DNA from: Chondrosia reniformis
Taxonomy: Eukaryota; Porifera; Demospongiae; Chondrillida; Chondrillidae
Direction of reading: 5' to 3'
NCBI GenBank assembly: GCA_947172415.1
Contig: OX359189.1
Location: forward strand, 5,594,501 to 5,658,500
DNA length: 64,000 nucleotides
Shown: piece by piece, positions 47,544 to 57,889 of the stretch
How positions within the stretch are numbered: position 1 is the stretch's first letter
How the letters are laid out: each line of letters starts with the position of its first letter
Position numbers and translations under genes: made by a program
Notes under the pieces: generated by a model
Database searches by the model: none
What the model was told of the DNA's origin: nothing
Seen by the model: the letters and a program-made list of their open reading frames with translations, nothing else

Positions 47544-47615
47544 CCCAATTCCTAAGACAAGTCTGTTAGTGACTTGTTTCGCCCAATACCAGGGAGCTCA
47601 TCAGCTAGGATTGGG
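47544..47615 (-). ncRNA. Type I hammerhead ribozyme (HHR-2)
   Basis: Read on the minus strand. Helix I is CCUAG/UUAGG, then a bulged A, then CCCAAU/AUUGGG. The core is CUGAUGA. Helix II is GCUC-loop-GGGC with loop CCUGGUAUU. GAA follows. Helix III is ACAAGUC/GACUUGU, 7 bp, with a 7-nt loop. The cleavage site is UC, so all catalytic-core residues of the family are present. It should cut after the C that follows helix III. The flanking sequence is shared with HHR-3. Confidence 0.88.
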
Positions 47616-48344
47616 TGAATAAGATAAAAGGGTGTGATCCTCACACTAAATTGACGGTTTGACCATGATATTACAGTGTGACCCGCACACAAATGGATGG
47701 TGTGAGTGTCATTTAGTATGAGTCTCACCCCAAATTTTTAACAGTGATGGAACAGGACAAAGAGGAACGGGATTGGATGGGGACCATTCTTTACAGCAAA
47801 AGAAGGTCCTTTTTCAATCAGGACAAATACAGCAGTGTCCCCTTTTCTCCTGACATTTTGGAAAATGCCGTTCTAGTAGTCTTGCTGTTGTAGGTGGATT
47901 GCTGAAGTATGCAGGCCGTTTCCTTGGGTTATGGCAGGACATGAGCTGGCTAGATGCTCTGCTTCACATAACAATTCCTTCTATGAAAAGTATTTACAGC
48001 AGCAACTTGTTTCAGCTGACTCCATGCATGCATTTGGAAATGTTCTAACTTAGATAGGAGATTGCCTTCCAAGAGATGTTGTTGAGGATCTCAAACTTCT
48101 TGTTCTTGCAATTGCCGTAACCATTGGAAGTTCAACTGGCCATGCAATAGCCATATTTGGATTAGAGTCATACTTAAATAATCTTCTCACTGGTAATACC
48201 CTTTTTAAATGCTGTAACTTCTTTTGCAGTAGTCTCTTACATTTTAGTTGTGCAAGGGTGTTTTGGTGGTGATAACCTGGCATTCTGAATGAGTAAAAAG
48301 AAGTATATAAGCTTTAATGCTTGAATCTTCAACATCTTATCAGG
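47616..48344. other. No gene; repeat flank of HHR-2
   Basis: The first 140 bp has alternating GTGTGA/TCACAC words. A weak open stretch lies at 48050-48190 (VVEDLKLLVLAIAVTIGSST); no family recognised. Confidence 0.35.
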
Positions 48345-48400
48345 GAGTATGGTAGTACTCCCTATGTAGGGATGACACTTTTTTCGTTTTCCCCATACAT
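48345..48400. repeat. Dispersed repeat R1, short end
   Basis: GTATGGTAGTACTCCCTATG then TAGGGATGACA. Confidence 0.5.
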
Positions 48401-48655
48401 CGGTATAGGAGCAAAATCCTGAAATAGGCCGAAAATCGATAAAACAAGGCTATGTATAGCTAAATATACAATATACATACTGTAAATAGACCTTAAAGGT
48501 AAGGGAATATGTCCAGCTGGCGAAATAATAAACTTTAAAAATGTATTAAAGTCAATCATTACAACTACAGATGACAAACTACATATTTCATTATAATACT
48601 ATAGTACTAATTAATCCATATGTAGGCCTATACGTATTGATACTCCTTTATATAT

Positions 48656-50110
48656 TGCCAAAAAAGCCATGTGCATTTAATATGCCAAAAATCATCTTCT
48701 CTTTGAATACATCATAGTCTTTATGCAATGACAGCCGTACTACTAGTGCACATGTGGATGCAGTTGGGAAACTGCCACCTTCATGCAGAAATTAAAGCCT
48801 TCCCTCCTTCTCAAAACCAAGAGGAGGGATGGATGCAGCTCCAGTAGCAAAGGCCAGGATATCGGATAGTGTTATGCATGTTGGCTCTCCACCAATTTCA
48901 GTTATTGAAAGGTTGCCTTTCTCAACATCCCTCAGGAAATAGCTCCAATGCAGAGCTATCTCCTCCTCTATATCTGCGATTTGAGCAATCTGTAGAAAAA
49001 CTGGGAGGAAAGAGTGCTTTAACCTGAGAAGCTGTGAGAATGGGGTTATCTTTCTCACAGAAAAGGCCCAACAATTTGCTAGCCTCATCATTTGTCCAAA
49101 TCATACCCGCAAACTCTCTAAACCCTCTCTCATCTGGTCCAATTCTGCCTTTAAAGCATACACTGTGAAATGAAGGGCAAGCCTGCACACAATTTCATCC
49201 CTGCAAAAAAGGCTGAGTGAGAAAGTGGGCTTGCTATACCCACACTCAAATCTAAAGTCATAATCCTCTGATGTGAAGAGGGTCTGCAGTTCTTCAGTGG
49301 TGGTGACCTCAGCAATCTACATATATTAACAGTCATGGTGTGAAGAAAAGTTGCCAAACTGTCCTATATGTATACAGTGAATACATAACCAAACAACTAG
49401 CATTGGCTATATTGCAAATGTGCATATATTATATATTTTACATACCTTCTGGACTTTTGCTTGTCCTTCAGAATCTGGAATATCACATATTCTAGGCTGC
49501 AAGCCATCAATGCCATAGACTGGGTAGTGGGCAATGGTAGGAGCTAAAAAGCAAGGAGGGGTTCCACCTGTAGGATAGATAAAGCAAAAAATCTGCCTAT
49601 ATCCTGATACTCTTTATTGCAAAGGAGATGCACATTGTGGGTAGGAACCCGTGCATTCCCTTGACCCTGAAAGAGTGAACTGTTGTTACAGATCTCTTGC
49701 ATCCCCCACCGAAAGTATTCCCTTCTTGGACCTCCATCATCCACAGCTGCCTCCCCTATAAACTCAACTTGTAGCCATTTTTTTGTTGTGAAATCTTGCT
49801 GTCTGAAAGCTCGTAAGGTATCTTTCCATATTTTCTTTCTTCTCATTTGAATTTTTACGGTGGAATCTCCCAACTGATGGTTCTCTGGAATTTGTTGTCG
49901 AATACGCATTTGGTGAATAATAGTTCCAGTGACCTATATAATACATGCAGGCATTATTTAATGGCTATATATTCTGGTTATATATGTATATCCTTACTTT
50001 CTATTCTGCTGCTGCTGCATATCTGTGAGAAGGCTATTTTCACATGCCTTTTGCAATGCAACATCCTTAATATTTAGGTCACTGTCTGATTGGTCACTGG
50101 CTGAACTATG
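48656..50110 (-). pseudogene. UIM-HECT ubiquitin-ligase-like gene, copy 1
   Basis: From high to low coordinates. The first exon (about 50110-49997) holds a ubiquitin-interacting-motif-like helix, DVALQKACENSLLTD. Another exon (about 49909-49565) has IWKDTLRAFRQQDFTTKKWL, DDGGPRREYFRWGM and DIGRFFALSIL, the HECT N-lobe. Exons between about 49320 and 48656 have FATGAASIPPLGF and the C-lobe end SFPTASTCALVV, with the catalytic Cys, closing in GILNAHGFFGNI-stop. HECT ligases form a Cys-ubiquitin thioester, and the UIM would bind ubiquitin. An in-frame stop (GRL-stop-FLHEGG) and a shift near 49000 mark it as broken. It resembles G2E3-like HECT genes that are multicopy in invertebrates. Confidence 0.75.
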
Positions 50111-50182
50111 ACAACGGTAGAGGCAATAAAATGCAAACCATTTAACTGAGCTACTGGTGAATAAAATTATTTTCATGTGAAA

Positions 50183-50452
50183 TTACCTGGCATACAGGGT
50201 TTTATCTCGTACATTTGTTGTATGGATTATAGTTTCTACAGTATGTCCTGCTTCTAACGTTTTCTGTTGTAGAAAAACTGTGCAGTTGTTGTAAACAACC
50301 ACTTCAACTGACACTACTGGAGCATTGGTTTTAGGAGCTGTGAAGTTCAATTTCAATGTCAATACGATAGCAGCTATACTGAAGAGTAGCGTTAAGCACA
50401 AGATTGGTTGTGTGTTTAAATTTATTCCTACTATGCATGAGAAAGTCGACAT
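50183..50452 (-). other. Possible upstream exon of HECT copy 1
   Basis: The open stretch contains APVVSVEVVVYNNCTVFLQQ then KTLEAGHTVETIIHTT. It has suitable position and strand, but the splice sites were not resolved. Confidence 0.35.
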
Positions 50453-50496
50453 CTTATATGTATATACAATCAGAATTTATCGTCTGTCCTTTAATA

Positions 50497-50728
50497 GCTT
50501 AGAGGTCATGTACCCCATTACACACACACTAATCTCAATTTCTCTGTCACCCTAGACAAAGAAACAAAACTTGTAAATAGAAAGGTCAATTGATTATAAA
50601 TCAGTCAACAAGCCATTTAAATAACAAACCTTTCTATTAACAGGTTTTGTTTCTTTGTCTAGGGTGACAGAGAAATTGAGATTAGTGTGTATAATACAAC
50701 TTGTTTATGGGGTTCATGACCTCTAAGC
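50497..50728. repeat. Palindromic foldback repeat
   Basis: Arms of about 90 bp: GCTTAGAGGTCATGTACCCC inward to AAAGAAACAAAAC, and the inverse. The loop is under 60 bp. No coding sequence. It may be a MITE. Confidence 0.75.
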
Positions 50729-51054
50729 ATATAGGAAAGCCCTTCAACGGAAGTCACGTGTTCTGGAACGTATCTGTCATTCGTGTGTCTATATATGAAG
50801 TAAATGACCTTTTTATCAATGCTAGAACTGGACGTGTTTTATATAGTAAAGAACGCGTATGAATTAGTACGCTTTATGCTGCCATCGGCAAAAAGTATTA
50901 GTGTCATTTTTAAGAGTTAACCTAGTACAGCTTGTAGTTTTTTATGATCGTGAATGTGCAGAAATGGGTTCTAATCCAGGAAAAAATCGTCCTCCGAACT
51001 TTATCTGAGAAGAAGACTGTACTTCTTCGTCGCAAGGTAAATATATGATTCTTA
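50729..51054. other. No gene recognised
   Basis: Nothing beyond a short open stretch, MGSNPGKNRPPNFI, at 50964. Confidence 0.3.
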
Positions 51055-51056
51055 TA

Positions 51057-51517
51057 CAGTGGAACACGTTTATAACGAACACGGATTTAACGAAATTTCG
51101 GTTGTAACCAAACGTTTGGAAAAAACGGTTTTAAACAACATAAAACCTTCGGTTTATAACAAATTTTAGGGGCGAATCTTGGAAACGTTTATAACAAAGC
51201 TTTCCTGGTCTGGTGTTTTGATAAGTTTTTGTGAATGAAGTGTTTACGCATGGTGGGTATAATGAATTCGATGTTTACAGTCCTGCATGACATTCCATAA
51301 CTTGAAAATCACGCGATCGTGTATAATTTATTTTGATGTCAATGTACTACAAAAAAAACGAACAAACGACTTAGAGGTATAGACATTCCATCTATAATTT
51401 ACCGTGACGAGTATGGATACGATGCGTGCCTGAAAACGTATCTTTTTTATAACGTCATTCGGTTATAACGAAATAAATTTATACTGCAATTTGAAGTTCG
51501 TTATCCGTGCTCCACTG
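51057..51517. mobile_element. pogo/Tigger-like MITE
   Basis: A 461-bp element with ends CAGTGGAACACGTTTATAAC and CAGTGGAGCACGGATAACGA (inverted), flanked by TA on both sides. The ends and the TATAACGAA motifs match the pogo/Tigger type. Non-coding. Confidence 0.85.
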
Positions 51518-51656
51518 TATCTGAATTTGGATGTTGACGACGTTCAAGCAGCCTGAAACTGTTCTAAGTTTATTAGCATCATAATATTATATTATTATGC
51601 ATGTTTTGGTTATAAGCTTTTTAAACAGTACCCAAATTCTCTGGTCAGCACAGTAC

Positions 51657-51720
51657 ACCACACTGACGAGGACCAAGAAGTCTGAAACAACTGACATCAT
51701 TTGGATCAGTTGTCTGTGGT
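51657..51720 (+). ncRNA. Type I hammerhead ribozyme (HHR-1)
   Basis: Helix I is ACCACA (51657-51662) with UGUGGU (51715-51720). The core CUGACGA is at 51663-51669. Helix II is GGAC-CAAGAA-GUCU (51670-51683). GAA is at 51684-51686. Helix III is ACAACUGA (51687-51694) with UCAGUUGU (51706-51713), 8 bp, loop 11 nt. The cleavage C is at 51714. Helix I can continue past an internal loop through CAG/CUG. Every invariant position of the hammerhead consensus (CUGANGA, GAA, UH) is met. Confidence 0.9.
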
Positions 51721-51839
51721 TCTGCGCGCTTGTCAACCAGTATATGCACTTTGTGGCATTAAACTAAGGGTATATATGAAGTACGTATATCAACAATTAC
51801 TCAGTGACATGTATGCGTATATGTATGTTAGCTCCACTT

Positions 51840-51890
51840 CCTAGGACAGGTTCTACCTGTTTCGCCCAATGCCAGGGCTCATCAGCTAGG
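51840..51890 (-). ncRNA. Type I hammerhead ribozyme (HHR-3)
   Basis: Minus strand. Helix I is CCUAG/CUAGG; the core is CUGAUGA. Helix II is GCCC-UGGCAUU-GGGC; GAA follows. Helix III is ACAGGU-AGA-ACCUGU and the cleavage site is UC. All base pairs are Watson-Crick. Helix II loop and flanks resemble HHR-2. It faces HHR-1, which lies 120 bp away on the other strand. Confidence 0.9.
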
Positions 51891-52685
51891 ATGGGATGTA
51901 CAGGAATCATGTCACCAGCAAATTATAACCTGGGAGTGATGATTTCAAGCGCATTGTATAGTGAGCAGTGGTTGTAACACACCAGCTTTAAACCCACCAT
52001 CGGTGGGTTTAATGAACGGTGTATATAACCCCCAAATTGGTGTATAATATACACCAGTGTTTTAACAGTGTGGGTAGGTTGAGGACAGGTCTAATAGAAG
52101 GGCCTGGAGAAGATCTGAACCTTCGGGATGGAGGCATAGTGTCTGACTGATTAATTGTTTCCTATGGCAGGGAAAGGAGCATGCATAAGAATGGTCATAA
52201 TGATGTCATAATATTTGCACATTCATATATATATATACCTCTTGTTCTTCTTCCTTGGTCAGATCAATCTCTTTGTCACTATCAGAATTATATTCTCATT
52301 GTAGTTTAGCAAGATCAGCCTGTTCTGAATATAGAGACAACCCTGTCCACTAAGCTTTACTACTTCCTTTACTGTCCATGTAAATGAAGAGGATGCAGTA
52401 GGCACTGTCAAGGACTTAGTTCCTCCTCCTCCTCCAATTTAAAGGAAATAAAAAGGAAAGTTGTTGCCTTGGCACATTGCTTTTTGAAATGTTAATCTGT
52501 GATTAATTCTCTCAACTGGTTGTGGTCCATATAGAATGATACTTCAATATTCCAGAATGCCTTGTCAAAAAGGTGATTCAGTGGATGACCAGTGGAAGCC
52601 ACATGTGCACCACAGGGAACTGAGCATGCTCAAAAGAGTCATTGCATTAAGTGATATTTCAATATTGATGATGTCGTTCATATAT
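51891..52685. other. No gene; hairpin-rich flank
   Basis: At 51980-52080 lie AAACCCACCATCGGTGGGTTT and GGTGTATAATATACACC palindromes. No gene. Confidence 0.4.
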
Positions 52686-52687
52686 AT

Positions 52688-53012
52688 GATATCAAGCTAT
52701 GATTTGGCTATCAGGCTATGATATGGCTATCAGGCTATGATATGGATATCAGGCTATGATATGGATATCAGGCTATGATATGGATATCAGGCTATGATAT
52801 GGATATCAGGCTATGATATGGCTATCAGGCTATGATATGGCTATCAGGCTATGATATGGCTATCAGGCTATGATATGGCTATCAGGCTATGATATGGCTA
52901 TCAGGCTATGATATGGCTATCAGGCTATGATATGGCTATCAGGCTATGATATGGATATCAGGATATGATATGGATATATATCAAGTCATCATATGGATAT
53001 CAGGCTATGATA
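52688..53012. repeat. 19-bp satellite array
   Basis: About 15-16 tandem copies of AGGCTATGATATGGCTATC, with a GGATATC variant grouped in the first and last copies. The array is nearly perfect until about 52965, then decays. It lies about 260 bp before the DDE transposase start. Confidence 0.95.
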
Positions 53013-53268
53013 TCCTTAACAGACAAAACTTGTAATGTTGACACATTTGGCACCCCATACATTATATCCATATAATGACCCTTATATCTATATAATGATT
53101 ATAATATCCATATAATTATTATAATATCCAAATAATTACAATCATATCAACATCAAGATTTATTATATGCATAATTGATGATTGATAATTGTATGGATGT
53201 CATGTACCTCATACTGACAATCTCCACTGAGCATGCTCATTGAAGTGTGTTTATTACTTGAGTTTAAA

Positions 53269-54567
53269 ATGGCTGGTCGACCACCCAAAGAAGTAGACAT
53301 GGAAAAAGTGAAACATCTGCTAGCTTTAGACTTTCAGTTGGATGAAATAGCTACTATAATGGAAATTAGCAGGTCAACCCTCTTCAGGTGCTTGAAAGAT
53401 TCTGAAATTGAGAAATACAGTGACATTTTTGATACAGACCTAGATAGCACTATTCGAAGGATCAAGCTTGACCACCCCAATGATGGTGAAATTGTAATGC
53501 AAGCCCACTTATTGAGAGTTAGCATTCATGTCCAGCGCCAAAGGCTGCGACTTTCTGTTCGTCGAGTTGACCAAACGAACACCTCCTTACGACGGGCTAC
53601 AACGGTGAGAAGGGGGGTATACCATGTGAATGGACCAAACTGTGTGTGGCATATTGACGGTAACCACAAATTAATTCGTTGGCGTTTAGTGATACATGGA
53701 GGTGTAGATGGTTATAGCCAAATGATCGTATACCTGCAATGTTCCACTAATAACACTGCAGCCACAGTCCTTGGCAAGTTCATAGATGTTGTTCAGCAGT
53801 ATGGGCTGCCAGACAAAGTACGTACAGATCTTGGAGGTGAGAATGTGGATGTTTGGCAGCTGATGAGCAATGCACACCAGTCTTCTTCAGCAGTTATTAC
53901 TGGCAGCTCCACTCATAATGAGAGAATTGAGCGTTTGTGGAATGATGTGCGGCGGTCAGTATCTGAAGAATTTCGATGTTTATTCTATCAGCTAGAACGC
54001 GAAGGATTATTGAACCCCCTTAATGAAACTGACATGTATTGCTTGCAGTATATTTTTGTGCCCCGAATAAATAAGGTTCTGAGTGAGTTTATGGTTGCAT
54101 GGAACAACCACAAATTATCTACCGAGAATAACAAAACTCCCAATCAGCTATTTTTAAGGGGACTACTATCATCTACTCCAAGAAACATTCCTGGACCAAT
54201 GCTGCTTCCTACACCAGAAGCATCACAGCTGGGTAGTACTACACGTACAACTACCTCAAGTCCAACTGGCCAAACATCATCACCTTTGCCATTAGTATCA
54301 GGTCATATTAATGTGCCACGGAGTAGTTTCAAGCCATATGGTATCTTAGAGCAAGCACTGCAGATGCAAATTCACCCTATGGGTGAATCAAGAAACTATG
54401 GTCAAGACATTTATCTTAATGCTTTGCTGGTTGTGTGCAATCATTTACAAAGCCACCCAAATTGTGGATGCATGTTGAACTCAGAAATATTTGCATACAT
54501 GTCCTTTTTCACACTTAAATTGCAAACAATATTATGTAGTACAACAAATGATATATCCCAAGGGTGA
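53269..54567 (+). CDS. DDE integrase-core transposase (IS3EU/Ginger-like)
   Basis: An open frame of 432 residues from ATG 53269; an in-frame Met at 53233 would add 12. Residues about 10-45 form a helix-turn-helix (DEIATIMEISRSTLFRCLKD). The catalytic core has VWHIDGNHKLIRWRLVIHGG with the first Asp, DKVRTDLGGENV with the second, and HNERIERLWNDVRRS with the Glu. The segments FVPRINKVLSEFMVAWNNHK and NKTPNQLFLRGL follow. The tail is Thr/Ser/Pro-rich. No stop interrupts the core, so it may be active. Superfamily assignment is uncertain. The 3' end faces the HECT-like gene 65 bp away, and the two may form one mobile unit. Ends and target duplication were not found. Confidence 0.8.
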   Translation: MAGRPPKEVDMEKVKHLLALDFQLDEIATIMEISRSTLFRCLKDSEIEKYSDIFDTDLDSTIRRIKLDHPNDGEIVMQAHLLRVSIHVQRQRLRLSVRRVDQTNTSLRRATTVRRGVYHVNGPNCVWHIDGNHKLIRWRLVIHGGVDGYSQMIVYLQCSTNNTAATVLGKFIDVVQQYGLPDKVRTDLGGENVDVWQLMSNAHQSSSAVITGSSTHNERIERLWNDVRRSVSEEFRCLFYQLEREGLLNPLNETDMYCLQYIFVPRINKVLSEFMVAWNNHKLSTENNKTPNQLFLRGLLSSTPRNIPGPMLLPTPEASQLGSTTRTTTSSPTGQTSSPLPLVSGHINVPRSSFKPYGILEQALQMQIHPMGESRNYGQDIYLNALLVVCNHLQSHPNCGCMLNSEIFAYMSFFTLKLQTILCSTTNDISQG

Positions 54568-54632
54568 GTAGAAGTAAACACGGTATATAGTTATTGTACA
54601 ACTGTAACACAAACATGTTCTGGTAACATGTA

Positions 54633-56303
54633 CTACACATTTCCAAAGAAGCCATGAGCATTAAGAATGCCAAATGCCATTTTGGTTTTAAACATCTCAT
54701 AATCCCTGTGTGTATAGGTAAACATACTTGCAAAGCACAAGTGGATGCTGTAGGGAGCATCCATCCGTTGTGCAGAAAGGTGATGGTACCTTGTCGCTCA
54801 AACACCAAAATTGGAAAGGATGTTGCACCTGTAGCAAAAGCAGGAATGTCTTCCAATGAAAGTGCTACCTGTGCTTCACTGTCCACAGTAACAGTGCCTT
54901 CCTCAACATCACTGAGGAAGTAGTTCCAGTGAAGGAGCATCTCCTCTTCCACATCACTTCTATTTGATCCTGGTGCAGAGAGGATAGGGCTGAACAACAT
55001 ATGAACAGCTCTTGCAGTTAAAGTCCCACTTGTTGGAACAAACAACCTTTTCAAGCTGTTGGCTTCATCCTCTGTCCAGAATAGGCCTCCAAGCTTCAGC
55101 CCCTCACAAATCTTGTCCAGTTCTGCCTTGTTTGAGTAAATTATGAGGTGTAGTGCAAGGCATAGCACAATTTCATCTATATTAGAGGTCATTAAGTTTG
55201 CAACTGGTTTAGTACAACCACAGGCAAAGCGAAAATCATAGTCATCCTCCGACAAGTAGGCTTGGAGCTCTTGGGTAGACTGAACCTCTTTAATCTGTGT
55301 ATTTTAAGACATTGACACAGCATGTGAAACATGTCATGTTGTTCTCAAGAGATGATATTGTTGCACACAGAAAGTATATTTATTGTGACTTGCATGGGCA
55401 GATCAAATCTTTCTACATTAGGTATATATTGGCTAACAAAACACCTTGGAACATAGGCACCCCATATGTACAAAGTAGCTGTTTCATGAGTGATACACTT
55501 TTTCTAATAGGTCATGCAATAGATGAGCCGCAATTGATCCACCTGTACATACAAGTCACAATAAACCACTTAAAGTATAGGTTATAGGAGTGCCTTATGT
55601 GATTTATGTATTTTTGTGAATGTATATATGTGTCTTTTGAACTTTAACTCAGACTTTACTGTCTGGGATTTCTGAAATTTCTGGCTGCAATCCCTCGTCA
55701 CCAAATAGAAGGTAATAGGCAATGGTTGAAGAAAGGAATTGTGGAGCTGGCCCTCTCTGCAGGATGGACATTGCAAAGAATCTGCCTACCTCCCGATATT
55801 CCTTGTTGCTGAGCAAATGTAAGTTGTGCACGGGAATACGTTTGTCAAGTACACCTTGAAAGAGGGCATTATTATGGCACAATTCATGCATCCCAAGACG
55901 AAAGTATTCTCTTCTGGGACCCCCATCATCAATGGCTGATTCTCTGACAAACTCAATCTTGAGCCATTTTCTTGTCGTAAATCTGGGCTGCTTAAATGCT
56001 CGCAGGGAGTCTTTCCATATATGCTTTCTCCTAACTTGGATGCATATTGTGGAATCTTCAGATGTGACACTGAACTCTGGCAAGTGATTCTGACGTGTTT
56101 GGCCTATGAATGCTTCAATAGATGTATAAATTTGGTAGAAAAAGACTATTGCCTATTTGTTACCATTCTTTATGCTGTGAAATATATATGTACATGGTTG
56201 AATGTACTTACGGCCCTTGTGCCTCTTTCAGGAGGCTATTCTCGACTGCCTTTTGCAAGCATACATCATTGTCACTGTCTAGACTGTCCGATTCAGGATC
56301 ACT
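54633..56303 (-). pseudogene. UIM-HECT ubiquitin-ligase-like gene, copy 2
   Basis: The first exon (about 56303-56212) has acidic SDPESDSLDSDNDV then a UIM-like VCLQKAVENSLLKE. The second exon (about 56087-55650) has HIWKDSLRAFKQPRFTTRKW, IDDGGPRREYFRLGM and VGRFFAMSILQRGPAPQFL. The third (about 55290-54633) has FACGCTKPVANLMTSNI, GLFWTEDEANSLKRLF, FATGATSFPILVF and the catalytic segment LPTASTCALQVCLP. The last 25 codons are in a shifted frame (RDYEMFKTKMAFGILNAHGF, stop at 54633), so this copy is broken close to its end or spliced there. It is the partner of copy 1 and converges on the DDE transposase. Confidence 0.75.
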
Positions 56304-56389
56304 GCAAGATATGACAATCATTTCACATTTCTTAATTATTTCTATACATTCAGACATCTTTGTTGTATATATATGATGCGGTTTGTAGA

Positions 56390-57400
56390 CTGACCTATAA
56401 TGCAGACGCTCTGTCCAAGATTCCCTGTCGTCAGTGTGGATGTGAGTCTCATGATATCCCCACTGTTTCTGTAGTGCAGACAGGTAGTCATGCTAATAGC
56501 CTGTCAGGATCAAGTAAAGAAGAAGTCAGCCAGCTTCAGCTGGCTGATGATACCGTGGGACCGGTACTTTCAGCCAAGAGAGAAGGGAGGAGATCATAAG
56601 TCAGAGTAGACATTGCTGTCAACTGTTTGAGCAATGGGACCAACTACAGGTCAAGAACAACTGTTTGTTCCGCCGGTTTGAGGATAATAGTGGAAACACT
56701 AGCTTGTTACAGCTGGTATGCGAACTGAGACCTTAAAGCAACTGTATGAAGGAGTTATGGGTGGTCACCTTGGGACAGAGAAGGCTCAGGGAACGGTTCC
56801 ATTGGCCATGACATACACAAGATGTCAAGGATTGGTGTTGTTCATGCCCTTTGTGTGCCACTAGAAAAACCCCAGCTCCTAAAGGGAAAGCCCCACTTAA
56901 GTCAGTTAGAGCAGATTATCCCATGCAGTTAGTTGCCGTCGATATTCTAGGGCCACTCCCCGAGAGTGAGAATGGCAATAGCTATATCTTAGTTGCTGGA
57001 GATTACTTTACCAGATGGATGGAAGCATATCCCATTCCAAATCAGGAAGCCACTACTGTTGCCAGGAAGCTAACAGAAGAAATGTTTCTGAGGTTTTCAC
57101 CACCAGAACAACTGCACTCTGACCAGGGTCGACAGTTTGAATCCAAGCTTGTTGGGGAAATCTGCAAGCTTCTTGGTATTGTCAAGTCAAGGACCACACC
57201 CTACCATCCACAAGGTAATGGCCTTGTTGAACGCTTCAACCATACCTTAGTTGACATGCTATCAACTGTCTCTAAGGACCATCCGTTTTTGTGGGAAAAT
57301 CACATAAGAGCTGTGTGCATGGCATATAACACCAGTGTACAAGCGTCTACCGGGTTTTCCCTAATTCTTTTTGATGTTTGGACGTCAAGCCAGGTTACCA
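56390..57400 (+). mobile_element. Fossil Ty3/Gypsy integrase piece
   Basis: ADALSKIPCR marks the RNase H end. A worn zinc-binding HHCC region and the integrase core follow: VAVDILGPLPESENGNSYIL, ARKLTEEMFLRFSPPEQLHS and NGLVERFNHTLVDML. Typical Ty3/Gypsy order. The remaining parts and LTRs were not found; old and broken. Confidence 0.9.
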
Positions 57401-57452
57401 GTCATAAATTGTTGAGTCTTTACCATTTTACATAATTAATTTCCATTTATGT

Positions 57453-57645
57453 ATGCAGAGCAATGAAATGGGTGGTAGCTATTATATGGAGAAGGAGGGT
57501 CTTTCCCGAAGTGTTTTGTTTTTGCAGTTGTCTATAGGAAACATAATAACAGATCACCACAAAACTATTCAAAAGTGGATCAGTAATACTCTACCAGACA
57601 CTACTCACCTCTATGATGTCTGGCATATAGCAAAAGGTCAGTTCA
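57453..57645 (+). pseudogene. Exon of a repeat-borne DDE-like protein
   Basis: MEKEGLSRSVLFLQLSIGN, then ITDHHKTIQKWISNTLPDTT and HLYDVWHIAKG. A D-R-H-x-Q-I-x-K-W...H-x-YDVWH-x-AKG pattern is known to me from cnidarian and fish multicopy genes, probably transposases. It stops at a donor-like site after AKG. Isolated. Confidence 0.5.
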
Positions 57646-57889
57646 TATATATTAGTCAGACATGCATGTATATTCACTTTATGCATGCTTGCCTAATACA
57701 TTTATACATGTATATGCATAGGTTTGAAGAAATAATACTTGCCCTATCTAAGAGGAACAGTTGTGGTATATTAAATTCACATTTTGTTTCTTTTATTGTA
57801 ATTATTAATTGGCTTTATTATATAAGAATTTACTTGCATAGTATACCCATTTACAACGGGTATAAATGTACACTGTATGACATAATTGT

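Noticed and set aside
53233-53268. Upstream in-frame ATG for the DDE transposase
   Set aside because: The extra 12 residues are hydrophobic and unlike the family start; MAGRPPKEVD at 53269 is the better start.
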